Positions 34,991 to 45,069 of a stretch of 64,000 nt of DNA are shown piece by piece (the stretch's first letter is position 1; each line of letters starts with the position of its first letter). The DNA is from Dryomyza anilis (Eukaryota; Arthropoda; Insecta; Diptera; Dryomyzidae): the NCBI GenBank assembly GCA_951804985.1, contig OX638131.1, forward strand, positions 3,782,001 through 3,846,000, written 5' to 3'. Below the pieces are notes generated by a model. That model worked only from the letters and a program-made list of their open reading frames with translations. It was not told the DNA's origin and did no database searches. Both the position numbers and the translations under genes were made by a program.

Positions 34991-35669
34991 AAAACACGCA
35001 CTCACGAAAAGACGACTTAACTACCACTGATTCATAAAATAAAAAATCGTTTTATAACACCAAGAGACAGCTATACAAACCGCTGTAAAACGGAAAAGTT
35101 ACAACAGGTAACTCAACAAAAAAAAGTCCTTTAAATATCCTTTAATAATATTGATTTTTTTCTGTTTTTGTCCAGTCGCCATGAAATGTCAACAAAAGTT
35201 TTTCAAAAATACATTCATTATTTGCATAAACAGGAAACACCTTTCAAATAAAATAATGTTGCAACGCGTCACGTCAACAGGACGAGGTCAAGTGCACAAG
35301 GATACCACTACAACCACACAACAACAACAAAACTAACAGCAGGACGATTATAACCTTGATTTTTCATTAAGCAGCAGGAAAATAAAATATTTTAGTCAAA
35401 ATACATTTGTCACTATTTTTTCACAATTATTTTTAATGCTTATATTAGCATATTTTAATTTCACAATATTTCACTTTACCATTAACATTTTATTTTTGTA
35501 ATAATTTTTATTTATTTTCACAGTTGTAGCATTTTAAATATTTTTTAGCAATATATTTTCTTTTATATTTTTTAATAATCCAATTAATGTTTGCACTTTT
35601 ATAATTTTTAATCTGTTCCACGTTTATCGCGTTTATTACAAGTTGATTATTGTTTAAATCACATGAAAA
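34991..35669. other. AT-rich DNA, nothing recognised
   Basis: CAACAACAAAAC-type words at 35310-35340 and AT-rich sequence otherwise. No gene seen. Confidence 0.4.
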
Positions 35670-35950
35670 AATAAAATACTAATGAATTCAAGCGCTTCGA
35701 ATTCAACACGTTCTTCACCCAATGTGCGCCGATTTATGACTGAATCGCGCTCTGTTGGTTCGCTGTCTTTCTTCTGCGTTTTGCTTCACTGTTTTTGGGG
35801 CGCTTTGTGGAGCACACAAAACATACTGAGCGAGAGAATGTTAAATAGAGAGAGGGAGAGAGAGAGCGGAGTCCAACTTAACGAAGCTAGGTTTTTTTCT
35901 GCTTCTGTTTTGATTATTGCCGTTCGTAGTTTGGCGGTGTTTTAAATATT
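35670..35950. promoter_or_regulatory. GAGA-rich patch, possible promoter
   Basis: A (GA)n run GAGAGAGGGAGAGAGAGAGC at 35850-35870 offers GAGA-factor sites. Nearby, on the minus strand, TTCAGTCATAAATC (about 35733-35746) looks like an insect initiator. The patch is markedly less AT-rich than its flanks and lies about 5 kb upstream of the spire ATG. It could be a distal spire promoter or serve another transcript. No TATA box is seen. Confidence 0.3.
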
Positions 35951-36024
35951 TAAGATCATGTTGAATGTCGGTTGGTGTTGCCACCTATTGGACATACATT
36001 TAGCACCCGCTAACTTAACGCCTT

Positions 36025-36800
36025 TTAATAAAAGTGAAAAATTAAATTTTCATTAAAAAATCAATTTTTCACTACTAAAATTAATTTTCACTATAAATTC
36101 AATTTTTCTCAAAAAATTCAATTTATCACTAAAAATTCAATTTTTCACTAAAAATTCAAATTTTCACTAAAAATTCAAATTTTCACTAAAAATTCAAATT
36201 TTCACTAAAAATTCAAATTTTCACTAAAAATTCAATTTTTCACTAAAAATTCAATTTTTCACTAAAAATTCAATTTTACACTAAAAAAATAATTTTTTCA
36301 CTAAAAATTCAATTTTTCACCAAAAATTCAATTTTTCACTCAAAATTAAATACTTCACTATAAAATTCAATTTTCACTAAAAAATTAATTTATCACAAAA
36401 AATTCAATTTTCACTAAAAAATAAATTTTACTTAAATTCAATTTTTTACTATTTATTCAAATTTTCACTAAAAATTCAATTTTACACTAAAAATTCAATT
36501 TTCACTAAAAATTTAATTTTTCACTAAAAATTCAATTTATCATTAAAAATTAAAATTTTCACTAAAAATTCATTCTCCATTAAAAATTCAATTTTTAACT
36601 AAAAATTCAATTTTTCACTAAAAATTCAGTATTAAATTATTCACAAAAACTCAATTTTTCACTAAAAATTCAATTTTTCATTAAAAATTCAATTTTCAAT
36701 TTCAAATCGTTACCACCCCTTAACTATAAAGTCTTTCATTAAATGTGAAAAATTCAATTTTTGATTAAAAATTCAATTTTTCATTAAAAATTAAATTTTT
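36025..36800 (-). repeat. ~18-bp minisatellite in opposite orientation
   Basis: Units of ATTCAATTTTTCACTAAAA type, about 40 copies. This is the reverse complement of the array at 23105-23726, so the two arrays form an inverted pair about 13 kb apart, with the spire exon between them. Confidence 0.85.
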
Positions 36801-38085
36801 CACCAATTTAAATATTTTTTTTTATGTTAAGGAATATTTTTTTTTTTTTAAATGGCGTCAAATAAAATATTCTTATTATAATAAAAAAATGTCCTTTATA
36901 TTTTATTTCAATTTCCTTATTATGAGCAAACAATTTTCTGAGTGTAAGAATTCAGAGACAAATATGCACAAATTTGAACAAAAACTACTTAATATTGAAA
37001 CAAAAACCTATTTTGAAACCGGTATACAGAAGCCATTGCGAAAAGAGTTGGAAAACATAAACTAAAATTGGAACCAATTTTCGTTTGGGGTTCAATTCAA
37101 AGTATTAGGTATTGAAATCATTTTTTTTATTAGCTAATTATAATAAATTGTCTATATAAACTTATCGTCATTTATAATAAGTTATATAAATATGTATATA
37201 CAATTGCAACTTTATATATACTATATTATAAATTGCATTGGGATTTTTCTTACAAAATCACATTTCTTAGTTTATCTGGTTTTATGACTCAATTGCATTT
37301 TTGCATCTACACAAATGATAAACAAATAAAAGATTTATATTATAAAGTAATTTCCAGAAAGTAGTGAATTACATACCTATTAATATTTAAAATGGAGTTA
37401 AATCGAGGATTTTAATCACACATTTTATAAATAAGATATGCATTTTGAATTCTTTTGTGAGGTACGTATTTTTTAGAATAACATTAAATACAACTTCAAA
37501 TTTCCTCAATTTTACTGAATAATACGCAATATATAATATTTATGATTGTGTTAATCGTATAAATATGTATAAGTATAAGTATGATTATAAGTACGGAATA
37601 TAAAAAGCTTTTTAGAACTAATGAAAAAATAGAGTAGATGTAAAATAGGATTATGACTCAAAACATTTTATACTAGCAGTAGAATTAAACCAATATGCCA
37701 TTCGTTTCGATAGCATTACAAGATCAGTAGGACAATCAGGGGATTCACTCGATATCGGACACTTTCTCATAGCGATATCGTGTGTCAAATATGACCTACA
37801 TGATAGACAGATATCAATGCGTTCTATCGGAGTTTTCGCGGTATGAGACATTTTACAAAATCGAATCGAAATGTAAAATAATTAAAGTTCTTCGATATTT
37901 ATTGGGATATCGAAATGATAAATGTTTAAATATTGTAGTTTGTCATAAAATGTGTATGTACGAGTAAGTTTAAAAATTAGAAACGATAAAGCGACGATCC
38001 GATTAGAAATTCTTTTATGATCATGATCGGAAACTGATCACTAATTTTTTCCTTGTCATCACTCGGCCATTAGTGTCTTTTTTTT
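36801..38085. other. AT-rich DNA, no gene recognised
   Basis: 37650-37855 is less AT-rich and holds a 66-codon minus-strand frame with scattered Cys. It has no recognisable motif and TATC/GATA words may explain its composition. The rest is AT-rich. Confidence 0.35.
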
Positions 38086-38087
38086 TT

Positions 38088-38232
38088 TTTTTGGAATATC
38101 TACTAAGATCCACAGCACTCAGACAGACTGTATCCATTGTACTGTGAAATCTATTCCCTACAATTTTGTGGTTAATATCACCACGAGCTCCCATGCCCAA
38201 GCGCGCTACCTCTGGACTGCTGAGGCCGAATT
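38088..38232 (-). mobile_element. SINE-2 copy, B-box region deleted
   Basis: Read on the minus strand: CCTCAGCAGTCCAGAGGTAG, then GCGCTTGGGCATGGGAGC, GTGATATTAACCACAAAATT, CAGTACAATGGATACAGTC and GAGTGCTGTGGATCTTAG, ending in an A-run. Compared with 21686-21868 it lacks about 45 bases including the B-box, so it could not be transcribed from its own promoter. Confidence 0.75.
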
Positions 38233-38454
38233 TAGTGTCTACTCAAGTGTCTACTCAAATAGAGTAAATTTCCATTAAGGAAATGTTTCGAATTTTAAAG
38301 GTACCACAGACATGACAGACTAAGAAATTTGCATTTTTTTTCTAAGATATTTTTTAAAAGTTTTTTGATTTATATATATTATACAAATTAATAAATTTTA
38401 AAACTAGATATGTATTCGAAAGATAAGTCTTTTTTTGATTAGTTAACATAAATC

Positions 38455-39085
38455 CAGAAATAAATGTACATCATATTAATGAATTCCGTTCTTCAAACCA
38501 TGATTCATTCTATTGAAAAACCATTCATAATACTAATGACTAACGACATCAATGTTATGAATGCGATCATAAATATGAAGAACGCTTGGTAATCAATATG
38601 ATGAACTGTTTGTGAAGAATACGTTTCATCATATTAATGAACCAAAATATAAACATATTGAAGAACGCTGTTCTTTAAACCAAATTTCAATCAAAATATT
38701 TTTTTTCGTTCATTTTTTGTCGTACTTCTCAGTTCTCACGTAGTTCTTGTTATTTCTTATACAATGCTTGCTCGACATGCATAAATTAGTAAAATATTTT
38801 ATAATATATTTATTATAATTACAAATTTTTAATATTAAAAAGTTATATTTAAAAAAAAAATTTAAAGAAAAATATTTTTTAGTCAAAAAAAATATATTTC
38901 CGAAATTTTTTTTTTGAAATTTTCTTTGTTCGATTTTTTTTCAAAAAAAAAAAGTTTGTTCGAATGTTTTTTTTTCGAAAAAAAATTGTTTCCTGTTATT
39001 TTTTAAACAGAATTTCGACAACAACACTTCCTATTCGAATAATTTTTTTTTGAAAAAAAAAAATGTATTGTATTAAATAATTTCA
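38455..39085 (-). mobile_element. Family A element, long form, truncated
   Basis: In inverted orientation: ATGTACATCATATTAATGAA, AACCATGATTCATTC, CATCAATGTTATGAATG, GAAGAATACGTTTCATCAT, then ACAATGCTTGCTCGACATGC and the A/T core with TTTTTTTCGAAAAAAAA. It ends abruptly in the core, where a truncated SINE-1 begins. Confidence 0.65.
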
Positions 39086-39089
39086 TATA

Positions 39090-39345
39090 TGGACTGCGAG
39101 CCGAAAGGTCCCCGGTTCAAGCCTGGACTGGGGCTAACAACATCTTTTCATAGAAAACATTTTTCTATACCGCGCTACCTCTCGTCAGTAAATGGCAAAC
39201 CTACGAGAGTAAAAATTACCTATGAAAAACTCTCACCCGCCGTTCGGATTCGGCAATAAACTGTAGGTCCCACCACTTTGAGTACAAATATAACACGCAC
39301 AGCTCAAAATGGTGAGAGAGCTCGACCGAAGTCCTATACATATTC
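39090..39345 (+). mobile_element. SINE-1 copy, 5' truncated
   Basis: Starts at TGGACTGCGAGCCGAAAGG, so the A-box is missing. The B-box GGTTCAAGCCTGGAC and the full body to GACCGAAGTCCTATACAT are present. It abuts the broken family A copy. Confidence 0.8.
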
Positions 39346-39634
39346 TTAATATATATAAATAAATTCATTTTTTCTGTGCCTCAATCTTCAATTAAAAATT
39401 TCCAGAATTATAGAATTATTTGTATACCCATTTTTGAAAATTAAAAATGAAAGGCTGATTTAAAAAATAGGAATTTTGAAATAAAGTAATTTTGTAATTT
39501 TTTAAAGTTTTACCATTTTTACACATCAATGCAAATAATTACTTAAAATGCTAAAAACAACTTTTAAATTATCTATATTTATTACATCTACAAAACTGGG
39601 TTTGTATTGATTTTCATTTTCTAGTTAGAATTAT
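39346..39634. other. AT-rich DNA, nothing recognised
   Basis: No gene or repeat seen. Confidence 0.4.
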
Positions 39635-39915
39635 TTATTTGCTGCACTCAGCGCACAGCGGATATGCATTTCCGGTCAATTGCCAAAGGTTATTGTGCCG
39701 ATCATTCGCAACGCCCTCCACCTTCCAGCCATAATGCTGGATTGAGGGTATTTTTTGATATGCATTAACTGTCCGCAGTCTGGTTCAAAACGAGAGCCCA
39801 CCAAATACGACGGGCGATGCGTGTGCGCTGACGATCCCAATAGGCCCAAACAACCCTGGTCTGGTCAACAAAACCATATGATTACTGTGGAACATGCAGA
39901 GCGTCGTTACGCTTC
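39635..39915 (-). pseudogene. Coding-like fragment of unknown family
   Basis: This island is far less AT-rich than its surroundings. One minus-strand frame ends YGWKVEGVANDRHNNLWQLT and GNAYPLCAECSK with TAA at 39635-39637. Upstream it is open to a TGA near 39776. A second frame reads WDRQRTRIARRIWWALV, and a third stays open for about 60 codons (HRPSYLVGSRFEPDCG). That three frames each look protein-like in turn fits an old coding sequence broken by frameshifts, or a terminal exon plus intron. I do not recognise the family. The stop region includes AATAAA. It lies about 9 kb upstream of spire on the same strand. Confidence 0.3.
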
Positions 39916-41345
39916 GTAGGTTTTTTTTATTATTTCTCATATGTAATACAAACTGCGCCTCGATTTTTTTTTCTTTTTGTAGTACAAAACTCTAAACAAA
40001 AGGTTCTGAATTTTGTCAATTTAACAGACAATAGAAATTTTTTTTATTTTTAATTCTTTAAATGACTCAAGAAATATATAGAGGAAAAATATATTGCAGG
40101 AAATTAAGATTGTCTGAAAATTGCAAAAACCCCAATGCAAATTGTTGAAGAAGGTCATGTACTGCGTTATTTTCTCTGACATAAATTATATAAATAGAGG
40201 TATATGTGATAAGTAGTTGATTCTTGTTGCCAGAGGCAAAAATTTCTCTCCACTTTGGCATTATGTTAATGTGAGGTTATGGTGGGAATTTTTCTAGACT
40301 GCAGATTGTGTTGTAATCATAGGGTAGAAGAAGTAATAATATTATTATTCTGGTTTTTGCTATATACTGTGTGTCATGTCATGGTAGGGAGTGAGTCTTA
40401 ATAATATGCGTCTCAAATAAATTAGTTGGCAACACGAGAGGTTTAAGATTTATGAACAAAAATTACAACAAAGTTTTATTAATTTAAAAATTTTCAACTT
40501 TTTCACTTAGGAAACCTCAAAGAGTCTCTTTAGGTACTCGCAACAAATTACAGGGTAGCTGAAACTACAAAACTATAGCTATTTTATGCAATTTTATTTG
40601 AGTGCTACGCTCAACGATGTTCGATTGCATTTAATGAGCCTCCAACGATCATAATGTTGTCAGCATATATTAGAAACCAATAAAATAACCACAATGGACC
40701 ATAATACACCTTATGAAGGAGCGCGATCAACCGCAATCAAACACATCCTGATCATTAATTTATGCCCCTTCGAATTCTTTGGCAGATGCTGCAGTTGTCT
40801 GCCGTCTGTTGGCAAAAATAGGCACGTAGCCTGCCACAGACCGTGAGGCACGTGACGTGCATTACACGCGGTACCAAAGAAAAAAACAAAAAGCATTTTA
40901 AAAACTCTTTCAACACACATTGAAAGAGCTACATGATGCCTACAAGTGATCATGGCGCAAGATCATCGTCATCATCAACGTCGTTGTCATCCTATTCGTT
41001 GCATTACAATTACGCTACTCAACATGATTTTTATTTTCGTTTACAACAATACTGTATAATTCGTGATAGTGATTTTGACTGCTCAACGTTTTTAAGAAAA
41101 TAAATTTGAGTAAAATTGTAGCAAAATTTAGTGCACTTTTCAGGAACTTTTTACAACAAGAAAAACAAATAAATGAAACGTTTTATAAAAATATATTTAA
41201 ATTTTTTTTTATACTCCAATAATATTTCTATATATTTGTATCTAAACGAATGGAAAAAACTTCTAAAACAAGAAAGAATCAAGCAGTGTACGTGATATAC
41301 AGTTAAACGAAAACATTCTGGATTTTAAGAAACAGAGCCATTTAT
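39916..41345. other. Non-coding DNA with one E-box-rich patch
   Basis: 40785-40875 is less AT-rich and contains GCACGTGACGTGC (40850-40862), a palindromic E-box with a second ACGTG. An 80-codon minus-strand frame covers it without recognisable features. CATCATCGTCATCATC words follow at about 40965. Confidence 0.35.
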
Positions 41346-41351
41346 TTGTCA

Positions 41352-41442
41352 CAAAAATAACTAAGGGCAAATATTCTTGATAATGCAGTGGTTAATCTTA
41401 GGTATCTGCATATGAAGAATATTTACTCTTAGTTATTTTTTT
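41352..41442. repeat. Imperfect hairpin, ~36-base arms, related to element E
   Basis: AAAAATAACTAAGGGCAAAT and ATTCTTGATAATGCAG pair with CTGCATATGAAGAATATTTA and CTCTTAGTTATTTTT across a ~17-base loop. The AACTAAG / CTTAGTTA words are those of element E at 17697-18442. Confidence 0.65.
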
Positions 41443-42075
41443 AATGCATAAGAACACAATCTCTGCATATTAAGAATAGTTGTCATTAGTTACTTTCAAC
41501 ATACAGACAGCTACACTAACAAAGAGATGAACAGCTGGTATTGACAGACGGACAATGCAAAACAAAACATACGAGCGACAAATACAGACAAAGAAATAAC
41601 GATGAAAACAACAACAGTTACATGAAAACATCCCTACGTTCTAGACTAGGCACGTGACTGGTATCTCAGAGATAGTTAATCGGTCCTGGTTCCGGCTTTT
41701 TTATATAATACGAACCTGCAACTTTAACATGGTGTTGTCCTACATCAATTAACACCTAAAATTCCGTTCTATGACCGGTATAAATGGTACAGAAAATATA
41801 TTTTTTTTTTATTTTCTTTTATTATTACTTTTTTCATATATGTGGGAGAGATGTATTACGAACGGACAATAATGGACAGGCGACACTCTAAAAATTATAT
41901 AAAACGTAGTGACCCTTGACAAACTAATTTAAATGACAGAATTTTGGAATATTGAGAGACATTTTCACGACGGCCGCCATTAAGCTTTCAATATACGACG
42001 ATTTTTTATTATATATAAACTTTTATAGAAAATATAAACTATCGTGTGTTTTATTGAAAGGTCGTGGAGCTCAAT
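41443..42075. other. Non-coding DNA, nothing recognised
   Basis: Short frames only. ACGGCCGCCATTAAGC at about 41970 is a small less AT-rich spot. Confidence 0.35.
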
Positions 42076-42079
42076 CCTA

Positions 42080-43687
42080 CACAGAAAAAAGAAATTCTTC
42101 AATTCATTTGGTAGTTGGTGAATTAAAGAATTCATCAACATATTGATACCACTCTTCATTAAATGACATATTAATGAATGCATTCATTATATATATGAAC
42201 AAAATACTCAATACAATTAATTTGAATTGTCATATTGATGAATTTGGTAATAATATTTGTTCAACAAAAAAATATTATAAAATAATTAGAAAAAAAGTAT
42301 TGTTAAAATTTTATTTAAAAAATAACAGTAAAAAATTTTTTCAGACAAAAAAAATTGTTCCGAACAAAAAAAAATTACGAAATAACAAAATTTTCCGAAT
42401 AAAATGTTTCAAAAAAAAAAAAATTAAAAAAAAGATAAAAAAAAATATATATTTTTTTTATTAATAAAAAGTTGTAATTATTACATTTTACTATTTTATC
42501 CATGTCGAGCAAGCATTATATAAGGCAGAAAATGAACGAAAAAAAAAATATTTTGACTTAAATTTAGTTTAATCAACAGCGTTCTTCAATATGATGAACA
42601 TATATGTTGTATTTTTTATTTTGGTTCATTAATATGATGAAACGTATTCTTCACATACAGTTCATCATATTGAAGAACACTTTTTCGACAGTTACCAAGA
42701 GTTCTTCTTATTTATGATATCATTTATAACATTGATACGTTAGTCATAATATTATGAATGGTTCTTCAATACACAAAAAAAAAATTCTTCAATATGATGA
42801 ATTTATTCATAAATATTATGAATTTTTTCACCAACTACCAGATTCATCATATTGATACCACCGTTCATTAAATGACATATTAATGAATGCATTCATTATA
42901 TATATGAACAAAATACTCATTCAATGAATTTGAATTGTCATATTTGATGAATTTGTTCATAATATTTTTTCAAAAAAAATTTTTTTTTTATAAAATAATT
43001 CGAAAAAAAAGTGTTGTAAAAATTTTATTTAAAAAATAACAGTAAAAAAATATTCCGAAAACCAAATGCGGACTAAAAAAAATTGTTCCGAAAAAAAATG
43101 TTGTTCAAAAAAAAATTTTTGTTTGTTCGAACAAAAAAAAAATTTCGAAAAAAAAATTGTTTGAAAACATTTTTTCGAAAAAAAAATACTTTATTTTCAA
43201 AAATATATTTTTTATAAATGCAACTTTTATTAATAAAAAGTTGTAATTATAAAAAAAATATATTATAAAACATTTTACTAATTTATGCATGTCGAGCAAG
43301 CATTATATAAGAAATAACTCTCAAGAACTACTTGAGAACTGAGAAGTACCGCATAAAATGAACAAAAAAAAAATATATTTTGATAGAAATTTGGTTTAAT
43401 GAACAGCGTTCTTCAATATGATGAATATATATGTTGTATGTTATATGTTGGTTCATTAATATGATGAAACGTGTTCTTCACATACAGTTCAACATATTGA
43501 AGAACACTTTTTCGACAGATACCAAGCATTGATGGCTTTAGTCATTAATATTATGAATGGCTCTTCAATACAATGAATCATGGTTTGAAGAATGGAATTC
43601 ATTAATATGATGTACATTTTTTTCTGTGCAATCAATCATGGTTTGAAGAACAGAATTCATGAATATGATGTACATTTTTTTTCGGTG
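42080..43687 (+). mobile_element. Family A element (outer copy), interrupted by another
   Basis: Flanked by TA (42078-42079 and 43688-43689). It begins CACAGAAAAAAGAAATTC and ends GTACATTTTTTTTCGGTG. The element runs 42080-42771, is interrupted by a second copy, and resumes at 43629 with CAATCATGGTTTGAAGAAC, the word order expected from intact copies. The core is A/T homopolymer with CGAAAAAA words. No coding capacity. Confidence 0.75.
42772..43628 (+). mobile_element. Family A element (inner, nested copy, 857 bp)
   Basis: From CACAAAAAAAAAATTCTTC to ACATTTTTTTCTGTG. This is the most complete long-form copy. Left half: CCAACTACCAGATTCATC and TTCATTAAATGACATATTAA. Core: runs of A with TTCGAAA. 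Then ATGCATGTCGAGCAAGC, ACTTGAGAACTGAGAAG, GTTCTTCAATATGATGAA, AGTTCAACATATTGAAGAAC and GGTTTGAAGAATGGAATTC. Confidence 0.75.
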
Positions 43688-43785
43688 TACATATAGTTTA
43701 AATTATATTATTTTTATTTTTCTTTACATTTACATAATATTTTATTTTACCTTCACATTTTAGTAATGATTCTACCCTTGCATGC

Positions 43786-44055
43786 GTGTATTATAATTAC
43801 TTGAAAGACATACTGTATTTAAATCAAAACAATATCAAAAAACAGTCTACGAATTATAGACGTCTCGTGACTAGCGACATGTTTAGTATGGACACGATCC
43901 ATTTCCTCATGCAGACCTTTAGACCTATCACAGAACTGGTATTTAAGTTCCTGTCCTCAGTCAGTGCCAATGGTATCGGTCACGTGATAGGTAGTTTTAA
44001 AGCAATTGACACCTTTTTCCGCAGGGATGTTCTTTTGGCTTTTAACAGACAGTAA
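43786..44055 (+). CDS. Unknown protein fragment or terminal exon (tentative)
   Basis: The open frame ends at TAA 44053-44055. Its last ~65 codons, from about 43855, look coding: the block is richer in G/C than its flanks, third positions are often C or G, and the reading (VTSDMFSMDTIHFLMQTF, then RPITELVFKFLSSVSANGIG and RRDVLLAFNRQ) is mixed in composition. The first ~23 codons are AT-rich and may be non-coding. An AATAAA lies 77 bases past the stop (44132). I recognise no family. It may be a 3' exon, a degenerate transposon or integrated-virus gene, or chance. Family A copies end just upstream. Confidence 0.3.
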   Translation: MYYNYLKDILYLNQNNIKKQSTNYRRLVTSDMFSMDTIHFLMQTFRPITELVFKFLSSVSANGIGHVIGSFKAIDTFFRRDVLLAFNRQ

Positions 44056-44295
44056 ATTAACTTTACAAATCCAGGCGAATATTTTTTTTTTTTGCTTTTT
44101 AGATAACTAATTGCTTTCTTAATATTCAGATAATAAATTCTAGAATTTTGTTGATATTAGTGATTTTGGCCGAATTCCTCTCTAGTTTTAGAAGTTATTT
44201 CTCTTCGTGTAATAGCATTTAGAATTTAAGATTTAATGGAAAAGAAAACGGAAATAGTTACAAATGTATTTGTTTTTAATACATTGATGTAGTTA
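44056..44295. other. AT-rich spacer with AATAAA signal
   Basis: Contains AATAAA at 44132-44137 after the tentative coding fragment; otherwise nothing recognised. Confidence 0.35.
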
Positions 44296-44299
44296 TTTT

Positions 44300-44640
44300 T
44301 GTACCCTACACTAAGAGTGAAAGGGTATATTCAGTATGGTACGCCGTTTGTAACACCCAGAAGGAAGCATCTCCGGTATGGAAAAGTATATATATTCTTG
44401 ATCAGCATGACTTCCTGAGTCGATTTAGCGATGTCCGTCTGTCCGTCTGTCTGTCTGTCTGTCTGTCCGTCCGTCTGTCTGTCCGTCTGTTGAAATCCCT
44501 ACTATTTTTTGAATTGAGTGCGAAAAAATTGGCGAGATCGGTCCATTGTGACCTATGATCCGACCGCTTATGTTCAAATACCTCATATAAAATGTATACG
44601 TGCTTAGGTAAACTTTTTTGGTCAAATATATATTGACATC
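44300..44640 (+). repeat. Family R repeat, best-preserved copy
   Basis: Contains GTGAAAGGGTATATTCAG, GTTTGTAACACCCAGAAGG, AAGTATATATATTCTTGATC, GAGTCGATTTAGCGATGTCC and a (GTCTGTCC)n tract at 44435-44490, then GCGAGATCGGTCCATTGTG. From recall, this wording is common in dispersed repeats of Drosophila and other flies; I cannot assign a named family. Confidence 0.7.
44435..44490 (+). repeat. (GTCY)n microsatellite
   Basis: About 14 units of GTCT/GTCC, forming the variable part of the family R repeat. Confidence 0.9.
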
Positions 44641-44979
44641 ATGCTCAAATACATGATATTAATGTTTTCCGGCGAAAAGACTTGTGGTTCACCAAAAAAA
44701 AAAAATCGAAATTCGGTACACCTACCCATTTGTAAATATGGGTATGAAATGAATGGTAATTCTTCAGCGATTGAATGTTAGTAGTTATTTTCAGGATTCG
44801 TATACCCTGGTGACCTATATATCACTTTGAATGGTAACCACACATATGTGTGACAGACTATAATTTTGATAATCCTAACTATCATAATTACACCTACTTT
44901 AAAATTTCCCATGTGATCTAACCTTCCCAACTGGTTATATATAAAAACAACTCCAAAAATGTATTGCATTCATGTACAA

Positions 44980-45065
44980 AAATACCTATATTTTTTATTT
45001 ATACTACAGCTGCATTTAGTTTTACTACATTATGTATTTATATAACTAAATGAAAAATGTAAATG
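44980..45065 (+). mobile_element. Element D fragment
   Basis: TACTACAGCTGCATTTAG, TTTTACTACATTATGTATTT and ATATAACTAAATG match the interior of element D at about 11455-11510. Confidence 0.45.
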
Positions 45066-45069
45066 TGTG

